Positions 47,922 through 56,367 of a stretch of 56,811 bases of DNA are shown piece after piece. A program made the translations under genes and the position numbers. The notes beneath the pieces were generated by a model. It saw only the letters and a program-made list of their open reading frames with translations. It was not told where the DNA came from and searched no databases. Position 1 is the stretch's first letter, and every line of letters begins with the position of its first letter. Source of the DNA: DATDYB01 sp036517115 (lineage in GTDB: Bacteria > Patescibacteriota > Minisyncoccia > Phycocordibacterales > PALSA-1337); NCBI GenBank assembly GCA_036517115.1, contig DATDYB010000026.1:1-56811 (forward strand). Direction: 5' to 3'.

Positions 47922-48182
47922 ATGAAAGATCGTAAATACGCTGACGTTCTCGATACATTGCTTCGTGCAATCGAGAAGCGTGACGGACGGAAGCCTACCG
48001 AATTGGCTGACAAGTATAAAGCAGCCACCCAAGAAGGTATGCAGCGAGAAGGCATCGTCCAGATACTTTCAGACGAACCCTTTAGTTTTCGGTGGAGGAT
48101 GCTATTCCTGTACCCCGAGCTGATCATTCCGTATCTATGTCGCGTTAAACTAAAAAAACGGGATGAAAATCCCACACCTTAA
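47922..48182 (+). CDS. Small hypothetical protein
   Basis: An 86-residue soluble, helical protein (YADVLDTLLRAIEKRDGRKPTELADKYKAAT, then WRMLFLYPELIIPYLCRVK). It is not recognised. TTGCAT (47885), 17 nt, TATGGT (47908-47913) ends 8 nt before the ATG, a leaderless-type start. Terminator at 48256-48285. Confidence 0.6.
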   Translation: MKDRKYADVLDTLLRAIEKRDGRKPTELADKYKAATQEGMQREGIVQILSDEPFSFRWRMLFLYPELIIPYLCRVKLKKRDENPTP

Positions 48183-48255
48183 AACCACTAACCGTCGGAA
48201 AGAAAGGAAAACTGTGCGTTAAATTAATACTCTTATGCTGGAGAGCAATCCAGCA

Positions 48256-48285
48256 AAAGGCAGACCAAAAGTCTGCCTTTATCTT
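48256..48285 (+). terminator. Intrinsic terminator
   Basis: AAAGGCAGAC pairs with GTCTGCCTTT around a 5-nt loop, then ATCTTTTTC. It lies between the 47922 gene and the convergent thrS. Confidence 0.88.
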
Positions 48286-48332
48286 TTTCTATATTCTAAA
48301 TCAGGCTGTTGAGGTTAGACGTCAACAGCAGG

Positions 48333-50066
48333 TCATATCTCTTTTTTGAATTGCTCGATGAGTTCTCCAATCGAAATCTGTCCGAGGTTGCCCTTATCGC
48401 GCGATTCGAGGGTGACTTTTTTCGCTTCAATTTCCTTGTCACCGATGACGAGCCAGTAGGGGGCGCGGTCAACTTTTGCCTGACGTACCTTTTTGCCGAG
48501 GCCGATGTCGTCGGTGTCGACTTCAGCACGCAATCCCGCGTCCTGAAGTGTTTTAAATATTCCGAGTGCGTATTCATTGTGGCTGTCACGTACCGGCAAC
48601 ACTTTCACCTGTACCGGCGCGAGCCAGAGCGGGAAGTTTCCGGCGAAATGTTCAATAAGCACCGACATGAATCGTTCAGTTGATCCCATGATCGCCGCGT
48701 GGATCATTACGATCCTTTCTTTCTTACCTTCTTCGTTAGTGCAGCCAAGGTCAAATCGTTCGGGCATGTTGATGTCGAGCTGGATGGTGGCAACTTGCCA
48801 CTCGCGTCCCAGTGAATCTTTTGCCATGAAGTCTATCTTCGGCCCGTAAAAAGCCGCCTCACCAAGTGCCTCTGGGGCATTCACACCCTTTTCCTTTACC
48901 AATTCTCGCAATTGATTTTCCGCGTTCTTCCAGACTTCTTCCGTACCAAGGTATTTCTCCATGTGCAGAGGATCGTGGAGTGAGAGTCGGGCGGAGAGCG
49001 TGAAGTTGATTTTGCCGTAAAATTCGGAAATGATATCCCATACATTCTTCATCTCTTCCTTTACTTGGGTATGACGGCAAAAAACATGGGCGTCGTCTTG
49101 GGTAATGCAACGTACTCGGCAGAGTCCTGCGAGTTCTCCTGACTGTTCATCTCGATACACCATGGTGGTGTTGGCGTATCGCTGTGGCATCTCCCGATAG
49201 CTCCACGCTTTTCGGTCGAAGATCTGGGTATGGTGCGGACAATTCATAGGCTTCATGGCGAAGACATGCCCCTCCCTTGTGGTGATTTTAAATAGTTCAT
49301 CTTTGAACTTGTCCCAATGGCCGCTTCGTTCATACAAATCTTTTTTGGTGATATGGGGAATTTCCACTTTTTCATACCCATATTTTTTTCGCAGGCTCCA
49401 GACAAAGTCATCGAGAATGTTTCTAACTAACGTGCCTTTTGGGGTCCATAGCGGTAACCCGCTTCCCACCAGCTCTGAGAACGTGAAAAGATCAAGTTCC
49501 TTGCCAAGTTTCTTGTGGTCACGCTTCTTCGCTTCTTCGAGTTGCTTCTCATACGCCTCAAGTACCTCTTTACTTTCAAATGCCAATCCGTAAATGCGGG
49601 TAAGCATGGTGTTGTTCGCGTCGCCGCGCCAGTATGCACCGGCGATATGCGAGAGCTTGAATGCATCCGCAGGAATTTCATGTGCAGGGTTTTCCGAATG
49701 CCCGCCTTTGCAAAGGTCGACGAAGCCGCCAATGGTGTAGACCGTGAGCACCTTTCCTTCCTTGGCGAATTCCTCCGCGAGCTCGATCTTGTACGGGTTG
49801 TCTTTAAAAATTTCTCGCGCTTCTTCGATCGAAACCTCTTTTTTCTCAAATTCTTTCCACGAAGAAAGTTTTTTCCTCATGGCTTTTTCAATGCGTGGTA
49901 AATCAGCATCAGAAATTTTTTCAGACATTTCGAAGTCCTGGTAAAAGCCGTTGTCTACTGCCGGCCCAATGGCATTGTGGCTGCCCGGGTAGAGCTCCTT
50001 TACGCTGGTGGCCAAAAGGTGGGCAAGCGAATGGCGGATATGTTCGAGATTATTTTTTTCAGACAT
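48333..50066 (-). CDS. thrS: Threonyl-tRNA synthetase without TGS domain
   Basis: A 577-residue class II enzyme; typical bacterial ThrRS has about 640. It lacks the N-terminal TGS domain and begins at the editing domain: RHSLAHLLATSVKELYPG (the H-x-x-x-H site) and GGFVDLCKGGHSENPAHEIP with the zinc/editing cysteine. The core has MNCPHH, RMRYRDEQSGELAGLCRVR-type motif 2, DAHVFC, and motif 3 AAIMGSTERFMSVLIEHFAG. The C-terminal anticodon domain follows to the end. It is controlled by the T-box leader upstream. 50067-50224 holds two more AT-rich inverted repeats and a TATTAT box near 50082. Confidence 0.97.
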   Translation of the reverse strand: MSEKNNLEHIRHSLAHLLATSVKELYPGSHNAIGPAVDNGFYQDFEMSEKISDADLPRIEKAMRKKLSSWKEFEKKEVSIEEAREIFKDNPYKIELAEEFAKEGKVLTVYTIGGFVDLCKGGHSENPAHEIPADAFKLSHIAGAYWRGDANNTMLTRIYGLAFESKEVLEAYEKQLEEAKKRDHKKLGKELDLFTFSELVGSGLPLWTPKGTLVRNILDDFVWSLRKKYGYEKVEIPHITKKDLYERSGHWDKFKDELFKITTREGHVFAMKPMNCPHHTQIFDRKAWSYREMPQRYANTTMVYRDEQSGELAGLCRVRCITQDDAHVFCRHTQVKEEMKNVWDIISEFYGKINFTLSARLSLHDPLHMEKYLGTEEVWKNAENQLRELVKEKGVNAPEALGEAAFYGPKIDFMAKDSLGREWQVATIQLDINMPERFDLGCTNEEGKKERIVMIHAAIMGSTERFMSVLIEHFAGNFPLWLAPVQVKVLPVRDSHNEYALGIFKTLQDAGLRAEVDTDDIGLGKKVRQAKVDRAPYWLVIGDKEIEAKKVTLESRDKGNLGQISIGELIEQFKKEI

Positions 50067-50207
50067 GGTAATGATGATTAGTGATAATAGAGTCGAAAAT
50101 TTTTCATAACTACGTTACGAAAAATATTTCGACATGCGATTTTTTTAGCTACAAAAAATCGTGCCGATAGAAAACTGAACGAAGTTCACGTTTTTATTGG
50201 CGCTTTT

Positions 50208-50267
50208 GTGGTGCAAAAATCAAATCGCCCGAGCAAGGACGTAATGACTTACGTTCTTGCTCGGGCG
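50208..50267 (-). terminator. T-box regulated terminator of thrS
   Basis: On the minus strand, 50267-50249 pairs with 50244-50226 in a 19-bp stem (one G-U) with loop GTCA, then GATTTGATTTTTG. The 5' arm includes CCGAGC (50264-50259), which is also the closing strand of the antiterminator, so the two folds exclude each other. Confidence 0.88.
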
Positions 50268-50600
50268 GGGGAGTCGGCTCCTCGCGGTTCCACCGAGCTT
50301 TTCCGTCGGTCAGACGGAACACTCATTAGACAGATTAGGGACCGGCCTCCCGTTAGAAGTAGGGCGCGTGCGCCTGTGACTTCTAACGGGATCGCGGTTG
50401 GTAGCCGCAACAATCTCTGTGTTGATAGTAATGATACTAGAAAATTTCCGGGAGTCAATTGGCCCATATTCATACTCGGAGACTCTGCGTCGCCTCCGAA
50501 GCGAACGTCCGGAATTTACAGCTACTCGCAGAGCACCACAGGAGTACTTCCCATCTCTCATCGCCTTCGCGGAAGAGATGTAGGTCGCTCGTAGGTAAAA
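50225..50600 (-). promoter_or_regulatory. T-box riboswitch leader of thrS
   Basis: The minus strand carries the T-box motif GGTGGAACCGCG. The antiterminator folds exactly as expected: A1 GCUCGG (50298-50293) with CCGAGC (50264-50259), the 7-nt bulge UGGAACC (50292-50286), and A2 GCGAGGAG with CUCC...CGC around loop CCGA. Uncharged tRNA-Thr would pair its NCCA end with UGGA. Upstream, a 12-bp stem (CCCGTTAGAAGT/ACTTCTAACGGG, 50350-50391) and TTCCGTC/GACGGAA (50301-50319) are further leader stems. Farther 5', CTCTGCG/CGCAGAG and AGTAC/GAGTAT-type pairing suggest stem I (about 50450-50580). The specifier codon could not be fixed by eye. Confidence 0.85.
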
Positions 50601-50608
50601 TTGGGAAA

Positions 50609-50636
50609 TAAAAAAGTCGAGAGGAAACTCTCGACT
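50609..50636 (-). terminator. Terminator of the hydroxylase-like gene
   Basis: Minus strand: AGTCGAGAG and CTCTCGACT pair around TTTC, followed by six T. It starts 13 nt after the stop at 50650 and separates that gene from the thrS leader. Confidence 0.92.
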
Positions 50637-50649
50637 GTATGAATCGTCG

Positions 50650-51285
50650 TCATTGTTGTAGCATTTCGTGCAGTACTTGCGCTTGGTTCTTTGGTTGAAC
50701 GTCAGGCACTGCAGTCCCGCGTACCTGCGCGAAGGCAACGGGAGAGCGTATGAGTAGCGTACCAAACAACCAGTCTGCAAGGGGCAATACCACGTTGAAG
50801 TTTTTGTGCATGTACCGATGGTGAAGGACATGATGACCGTTCAGCCGGCGGAATATGCCCAAGCACTCAATCTTCCTTTGTTTTGGCAAATGCATGCAGA
50901 AATGGATGTATTCGTAGAGCCCGTAATAGGCTGCGATTATGATCATCGCGGTGATGACGACACTCCGCCCCCCAATGAAGGCGGGGAGGATGAACGGAGA
51001 CGCGGCGATGGGAATGAGAAAAAGAGCATTCCACCACGCCATCGGAATCGTTTTCTTATCCCCTTGATTTTGGTGAGCCGAGAGGTGATAGGTAGCGTCG
51101 GCTTTGAAAAGGCCGTGATGCACGATCGCGTGTGCTTTGAACGGGTAGGTGAACTTTCCGAGTGGTCGATGCATGACATTGCGATGCAGTAGCCATTCGA
51201 ACGTTGAGGTGTAGGCGATGATGCCGAGGATAAGCAGGGCGTACAGCAAGCCATAGACCACGCCAGTGAGCAGGAGGGTAAACAT
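50650..51285 (-). CDS. Fatty acid hydroxylase/desaturase superfamily membrane protein
   Basis: A 211-residue membrane protein. The histidine clusters of the di-iron hydroxylase superfamily are present: HRNVMH (about 33-38), HAIVHH (about 51-56), YHLSAH, HFCMH (about 127-131) and GHHVLHHRYMH (about 149-159). Helices lie at about 5-28, 78-100 and 108-130. Such enzymes hydroxylate or desaturate lipids or carotenoids with O2, so oxygen would be available at least sometimes. Substrate unknown. Confidence 0.88.
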   Translation of the reverse strand: MFTLLLTGVVYGLLYALLILGIIAYTSTFEWLLHRNVMHRPLGKFTYPFKAHAIVHHGLFKADATYHLSAHQNQGDKKTIPMAWWNALFLIPIAASPFILPAFIGGRSVVITAMIIIAAYYGLYEYIHFCMHLPKQRKIECLGIFRRLNGHHVLHHRYMHKNFNVVLPLADWLFGTLLIRSPVAFAQVRGTAVPDVQPKNQAQVLHEMLQQ

Positions 51286-51387
51286 AATGGTTACAGCGGC
51301 GGTTATGTGGTTGTCAAAAAACTAAAACGGTTTTCATTGTACCATCGAATTGATTTTTTGGGCTGTGTACGGACTCCATTTGATTGG

Positions 51388-51416
51388 TTGACACACTGCG
51401 ATTTAATATGTAATAT
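51388..51416 (+). promoter_or_regulatory. Promoter of the 51459 gene
   Basis: TTGACA (51388-51393), 17 nt, TAATAT (51411-51416). The leader to the ATG is about 36 nt. Confidence 0.8.
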
Positions 51417-51458
51417 AAAAGCAGATAAACATTTACAACCATACCAAAGGAGATGTAC

Positions 51459-52709
51459 ATGGGACAAGGACTGTACTTAAGTCAAACACTTAGGCAGGAT
51501 CATTCACTGCTCTTGGGTCAGCGCATGGCTCTTTGTCAGAAAATGGTGGACACACTCGAAGCAATTCGGAGTAAAGGAGGCTCTTCACCTGGCGAGGTTA
51601 CCAAGAAAGTCATCAGGCAGCTTCTGGATTCGGTGACCCAGCCCACGCTTCGTGAAGGACTCGAGGGGATACTTTCCGTGGAGTCTCTGCAACAAAAACT
51701 TATCAATAACGCGGCCAGTTTCGCGCTCCCCACAAGAGCGCATCTACACCGTTTTTCGATCGAGTATATTCACGAAAGAAGCACGGATAAAGGAGTGTAT
51801 TCCTATGCCCGCGGGGCGGGAGGAGAAGTGCTTGCCAACCAGCCCAAGACCTCGGCCGCCTTTCTTATCGAGGCTTTTGAGGATCCAGCGAAGTTTGAAG
51901 TGCGCCTTGCGGCGCATCAGGAGATGCTCACAGGAATGGCTCGCTCAAGCTCGCGGCATGTCTCGTTCGACGAGCTCCATGAGCTACAAGATGCCAGAAT
52001 GGTCATCGAGCATGTGAGGCCATCGGTGGACGCGCTGTCGCAGGCTTTTATGTTTCTTTTGTCGAAGAAGGACGAACAAGGCCAGTCGATTCTTAAGAAT
52101 TTCCTAACGGACGTCGCCGTGTTGGAAAAACTCGACTGCTTCGCCTCGGAGCGTTTGCAGAAGCGTTTCGTACATCGGTTCAAACGAGTGCGGATGCATT
52201 CGGATGCGGACACATTTGAGGAAGCGATGTTGAACACTATTGGCGAGTACACGCTCGTTTCCATGGGTATCATTGCTCCCGAGATCTTCGTGCTCTCCCG
52301 TGGAGAAATCCCTGTAGAGATGTTCAAGGAGATCGGAAGCGACTTGGCCAAAGAGGGGATCGACCTCAAAAAACTGCTGGGAAGCTACCGGCTGCGGTCT
52401 GAAGGAACTTTTTTCTTCAACCGCTACCACACGATCGGTCGCCGACCGTGTGCCATCACCGATGATCTCATCCGAACTTTCATCACTCGAACAGTGCGGG
52501 AGGATCGGAAGGCTGTGCTCGAGGCGGTGAAATTCGAAGATGAATTCCTGCCAAAGGTCGCCAAGGTTGTCGAAGGCTCGGATCACGAAGATCTCGAAGA
52601 GTCACTCCGAGAGAGCCTGATAGAGCTCTTCAATGACGAAGAATTCCAAATGAAGTTCCTCGCCCTCCTTCGGGGTTGGTATAAATATTTCGATATGTTC
52701 TATCGATAA
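51459..52709 (+). CDS. Large helical hypothetical protein
   Basis: A 416-residue soluble protein. It opens GQGLYLSQTLRQDHSLLLGQRMALCQKMVDTL, Gln/Leu-rich, which recalls the activator-binding region of RpoN, but there is no RpoN box, so this is only a visual likeness. The rest is mostly helical with many charges, e.g. SSRHVSFDELHELQDARMVIEHVRPSVDAL and EEFQMKFLALLRGWYKYF. Not recognised. AAAGGAG is 6 nt before ATG 51459; the ATG at 51453 overlaps this site and is rejected. Confidence 0.75.
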   Translation: MGQGLYLSQTLRQDHSLLLGQRMALCQKMVDTLEAIRSKGGSSPGEVTKKVIRQLLDSVTQPTLREGLEGILSVESLQQKLINNAASFALPTRAHLHRFSIEYIHERSTDKGVYSYARGAGGEVLANQPKTSAAFLIEAFEDPAKFEVRLAAHQEMLTGMARSSSRHVSFDELHELQDARMVIEHVRPSVDALSQAFMFLLSKKDEQGQSILKNFLTDVAVLEKLDCFASERLQKRFVHRFKRVRMHSDADTFEEAMLNTIGEYTLVSMGIIAPEIFVLSRGEIPVEMFKEIGSDLAKEGIDLKKLLGSYRLRSEGTFFFNRYHTIGRRPCAITDDLIRTFITRTVREDRKAVLEAVKFEDEFLPKVAKVVEGSDHEDLEESLRESLIELFNDEEFQMKFLALLRGWYKYFDMFYR

Positions 52710-52713
52710 ATTC

Positions 52714-52738
52714 AAGCGCTCTTCATGGGCGCTTTTTT
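52714..52738 (+). terminator. Terminator after the 51459 gene
   Basis: AAGCGC and GCGCTT pair around a 9-nt loop, then six T. It starts 4 nt after the stop codon region. Confidence 0.85.
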
Positions 52739-52742
52739 AATG

Positions 52743-52772
52743 CAAACAAAAAGCAAGATCGGATGATCTTGC
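52743..52772 (-). terminator. Minus-strand terminator after the 81-residue gene
   Basis: Minus strand: GCAAGATC and GATCTTGC pair around ATCC, then TTTTTGTTTG. It supports real transcription of the short minus-strand gene at 52785-53030. Confidence 0.85.
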
Positions 52773-52784
52773 GTTACTGGCAAA

Positions 52785-53030
52785 CTATAATGCGGCGGGA
52801 GAAACGTGAGAGGGATGAGAGGGGTGCATTTTACCGAACAGAAACGGATAGCGCCCCGGTCTTCTTGGTTTGAATCGCCGAGGCCTTTCCTGATGACTAT
52901 TATCGAATGCCACCATTTTTTCAACGGTTGCAGAATCTAATTCTGCAAGCCGGCAGTCTGCCTCGAAATCCGCCTGGGAGGTGATGGGTAGTCCCAGGCC
53001 CGCGTTTGATTTGAACAATGATCTCAACAT
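52785..53030 (-). CDS. Small hypothetical protein downstream of dnaE
   Basis: An 81-residue basic protein: MLRSLFKSNAGLGLPITSQ, then PRRFKPRRPGRYPFLFGKMH and a His/Pro/Ser-rich end. Not recognised. Evidence for a real gene is positional: a good terminator follows at once, and a TTGACT-16-TACCAT promoter-like pair lies near 53063-53093 on the minus strand. It lies 118 nt after dnaE. Confidence 0.5.
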   Translation of the reverse strand: MLRSLFKSNAGLGLPITSQADFEADCRLAELDSATVEKMVAFDNSHQERPRRFKPRRPGRYPFLFGKMHPSHPSHVSPAAL

Positions 53031-53148
53031 ATTTTTCTGGTTGTCGTACCGACTCTGCGCTACATGGTACTCCTTGTCTACAATGAGTCAAGCCAGGTAC
53101 TGTGTATTTCAATACTTCGTATAGAAAATGGAGTGATGCGTGGTGCAA

Positions 53149-56100
53149 TTAAAGTTGTTTGATTTTTTCCGCGATGAGGGAAGGAGTGCCGTTGCGCTCT
53201 GAAAATTTACCTTTGAGCGCGATGCAGTTTTCCACAACGAGCATGGATTTGAATTCGATGTAGACGCGGGGGAAGATCACCGCTTCGATCGAGCCGGTGA
53301 AATCGGCAAGCTTCAGAAACATCATGTTGTCACCCTTCTTGGTGATGATAGGTTTCGCCTCCTCGATAATGCCCGCGAGCACGATGATCGTTCCTTCTTT
53401 TGATTCTTCTTTGGCTTTTTTGATGCTTGAGTCTCTTTTGTCGAGTATCGTTTTATATTTATCGAGCGGATGGCCGGAGATATAGAGTCCAAGGAGTTCT
53501 TTTTCCCAGACCAGTTTTTCCGGCATAGTAGCCGGCGGGGCTTCGCGCAGGCGCAGGTTGTCGATGTGAGCCGCGCTCTCCATGCCTCCGAAGAGCGATT
53601 CGTGACCTTCACCCCCTTTACCAAACTCTTTGTTGTATGCGAGAAGCTCCTCCATGTTGGCAAGCATAGCTCCTCGCTCACCAAACTCGTCTAAGGCGCC
53701 TGCCTTGATGAGCGCCTCCAAGGATTTCTTGTTGAGATTTTTATCTTTGACGCGCTCGAGAAAGTTCGTGAGCGAGGTGAATTTCCCACCGCGCTTGCGC
53801 TCCTCAATGATCGCAGTCGAAACTCCTTGGCCGAAGTTCTTGATGGTTGTAAGTCCGAACCGGATTTTGTATTTTTTTCTTTCTCCTGAATCTTGAATCG
53901 TGTTTCTTGAATCATCCGCTTTGACGACCGTAAAAGCGGAATAGCTTTCATTGACGTCCGGTGGTAGCACGGGGATGGCCATACGTTTGCACTCGCCGAT
54001 GATCTCACCGATCTTTTCCACGTCACCGGAGTCCGCGGTTAACACTGCGGACATATAAATAGCGGGGAAGTTGGCTTTCATATATGCGGTCTGATATGCC
54101 ACCCGCCCGTAGCTTGCGGCGTGGGCCTTGTTGAACCCGTAGGCTGCGAAGGGCTCGATCAATTTCCATAGCTCGTCCGCCTTTTTTTCGCTCATACCGT
54201 TCTTGATGAGACCCTCGCGAAGCTTGCCTTTTTGTTCTTCCATTTCTTTCGGAATTTTCTTACCCATGGCTTTGCGAAGCTTGTCGGCCTCGAGCCACGA
54301 ATAGCCGCCGAGGTGAATAGCGATAAGCATGACATCGTCCTGATAGGTGATGACGCCGTAGGAGGCGGAGAGAATGTCCTTCATTCGCGGATCGAGGAAG
54401 GTGACCATCTTCGGATTATGCTTACGTTCGATATATTGCGGAATGGACTCCATGGGGCCGGGGCGGTAGAGAGCAACCATGGCGTTGATATCGTGAATGG
54501 AAGAAGGTTTAAGTTCCTTAAGGAATCGCGTCATGCCGGTGCCATTGAGTTGGAAGAGGCCGATGGTCTCTCCCTTGGTAAGCATCTCGAATGTTTTTTT
54601 GTCATCAAGGGGAATGTTTTCGATATCAACGTCGACGTTTTCAATTTTCTTGGTTCGTTCGACAGCATCGGCAAGGATGGATAAGTTTTTAATGCCGAGA
54701 AAGTCGAATTTTAAAAGCCCCGCGTCTTCGACGGCGTGCATGTCGAATTGAGTAATGACCTTGTTGTCGCCCTTAGTGTCGAACTGCAGCGGTACGAAGT
54801 CGGTAAGAGGTCGGGGAGAGATCACCACCCCGGCAGCATGCACACCCATGTGCCGTGCACACCCTTCAATTTTTTTCGCCATGTCGATAATGGCTTTAGC
54901 ATCTTCTTCTTTTTTATATATTTCCTTGAGCTCGGGAACTTCGTCGAGCGCTCGGTCGATGGTCATAGGGAACCCTTGCGCGCCCATGGGAATTAATTTT
55001 GAGATTCTATCCGCCACGCTATAGGGATGACCCATGGCCCGCGCCACGTCACGCACAGAGCCGCGTGCCATCATGGTACCGAAAGTACCGATCTGGGCTA
55101 CTTTATCCACGCCGTACTTCTGCTTGGCGTAGTCGATCATTTCATCGCGTCGGTTGTCGGCATAGTCCATGTCGATATCGGGTGCGGAAGGACGCTCAGG
55201 GTTCAAGAACCGCTCGAAGGGGAGCTTGTATTCAATAGGGTTCACGTTGGTGATTCCTGCCAGATAGGTGACCATGGAGCCAGCGACAGACCCTCGGATG
55301 GTGGTGAGAATCTGGTGCTCGTGCGCAAAGTGGAGCAAATCTCCCACTACAAGAAAGTAGGGAGCATACCCTTTGTCTTTGATGACTTTGAGTTCGTATT
55401 CAATTCTCTTCTCCACTTCAGGTGTTTTCTCCACGTTCCGCTTGCCGAGACCTTCATACACCAGCCGACGAAGTTCGTCGTCATACGAAAGGCCACTCCC
55501 TACTTTATAGTCAGGGAATACCCATTTGCCCAGTTCGAGATTTATGTTGCAGAGCGAAGCTATTTTCAGTGTGTTCTCGAGAGCTTCGGGAGTGTTTTTG
55601 AAAAGTTTCCCGGCTTCTTTGTTGCCGATAAAAGAAAAATCACCGGCACTTTCTGCGCGCTCGCTTAAGTCGCCTCCCGACTGTACCAGCATGAGCGTGT
55701 CACGCGCTTTTTTATCTTCGGGTTTAAGGTAATACACATCGTGAGCCGCGACGAGGGGAGTGTTGGTCGTCTTGCCGAGCTCGATAATTTCTTGCACTAG
55801 TGACTCATGTCCTTCGATATCAGGATGATGGGTGATTTCAAGATAGACGCTGTCGTCACCGTATACTTTTTTGTACCACGCTACGAGCTCCTTCGCTTTT
55901 TCGTAATCTTTCATTTTGAGTGCTGCGCTTACTGCTCCGCTAAAGGACGGAGCAATGCATAATAAACCAGCACTGTATTTTTCGATGAGTTCTTTATCAA
56001 GCCTCGGTTTATAGTAGAAGCCTTCCAGATGAGAATCGGTGACGAGCTTTATAAGATTTTGATAACCTGCATTATTTTTCGCCAGGAGCACTAATCGGGT

Positions 56101-56358
56101 ACGTCTGTTGTCCACACCAGCCTGTTTATCAGCGCGCGTGCGGCCGGCAACATAGGCATCAATACCGAGGATGGGTTTGATGTTCGCTTTCTTGCAGGAC
56201 TTGTAAAACTCGATCACCCCGTAAAGATTGCCGTTATCCGTGAGAGCGAGCGCCTCCATACCTTCTTCTTTTGCAGCGTCGATAAGGTCGTCAATTTTAG
56301 GTAGGGCATTCAAAAGACTGTAGTGAGAATGCGTATGGAGGTGGACAAATGAAGACAT
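53149..56358 (-). CDS. dnaE: DNA polymerase III alpha subunit
   Basis: A 1069-residue replicative polymerase of the DnaE1 type. The N-terminal PHP domain is SSFVHLHTHSHYSLLNALPKIDDLI with LALTDNGNLYG. The palm has PDIDMDYADNRRDEMIDYAKQKYG with the catalytic aspartates, followed by GAQGFPMTI, ARHMGVHAAGVVISP and KAHAASYGRVAYQTAYMKANFP. The C-terminus has an OB domain (IIVLAGIIEEAKPI). A repeat-derived insertion (53885-53917, ADDSRNTIQDSGERK) sits just before IRFGLTTIKNFG. ATG 56358 is chosen; an ATG 9 nt earlier is only 2 nt from the -10 box. Confidence 0.98.
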   Translation of the reverse strand: MSSFVHLHTHSHYSLLNALPKIDDLIDAAKEEGMEALALTDNGNLYGVIEFYKSCKKANIKPILGIDAYVAGRTRADKQAGVDNRRTRLVLLAKNNAGYQNLIKLVTDSHLEGFYYKPRLDKELIEKYSAGLLCIAPSFSGAVSAALKMKDYEKAKELVAWYKKVYGDDSVYLEITHHPDIEGHESLVQEIIELGKTTNTPLVAAHDVYYLKPEDKKARDTLMLVQSGGDLSERAESAGDFSFIGNKEAGKLFKNTPEALENTLKIASLCNINLELGKWVFPDYKVGSGLSYDDELRRLVYEGLGKRNVEKTPEVEKRIEYELKVIKDKGYAPYFLVVGDLLHFAHEHQILTTIRGSVAGSMVTYLAGITNVNPIEYKLPFERFLNPERPSAPDIDMDYADNRRDEMIDYAKQKYGVDKVAQIGTFGTMMARGSVRDVARAMGHPYSVADRISKLIPMGAQGFPMTIDRALDEVPELKEIYKKEEDAKAIIDMAKKIEGCARHMGVHAAGVVISPRPLTDFVPLQFDTKGDNKVITQFDMHAVEDAGLLKFDFLGIKNLSILADAVERTKKIENVDVDIENIPLDDKKTFEMLTKGETIGLFQLNGTGMTRFLKELKPSSIHDINAMVALYRPGPMESIPQYIERKHNPKMVTFLDPRMKDILSASYGVITYQDDVMLIAIHLGGYSWLEADKLRKAMGKKIPKEMEEQKGKLREGLIKNGMSEKKADELWKLIEPFAAYGFNKAHAASYGRVAYQTAYMKANFPAIYMSAVLTADSGDVEKIGEIIGECKRMAIPVLPPDVNESYSAFTVVKADDSRNTIQDSGERKKYKIRFGLTTIKNFGQGVSTAIIEERKRGGKFTSLTNFLERVKDKNLNKKSLEALIKAGALDEFGERGAMLANMEELLAYNKEFGKGGEGHESLFGGMESAAHIDNLRLREAPPATMPEKLVWEKELLGLYISGHPLDKYKTILDKRDSSIKKAKEESKEGTIIVLAGIIEEAKPIITKKGDNMMFLKLADFTGSIEAVIFPRVYIEFKSMLVVENCIALKGKFSERNGTPSLIAEKIKQL
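53885..53917 (-). repeat. In-frame TTGAATC-word repeat in dnaE
   Basis: Copies of TTGAATC (plus-strand view), i.e. GATTCA on the coding strand, encode DDSRNTIQDSG in a linker before the tau-binding/helix-hairpin region. The same word is found in leuS at 8083-8115. Confidence 0.7.
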
Positions 56359-56367
56359 AATTAACAT

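Noticed and set aside
50208..50594. A 128-codon plus-strand open frame before the hydroxylase-like gene
   Set aside because: It lies wholly over the minus-strand T-box leader; its sequence is made of the arms of stable RNA hairpins and shows no domain.
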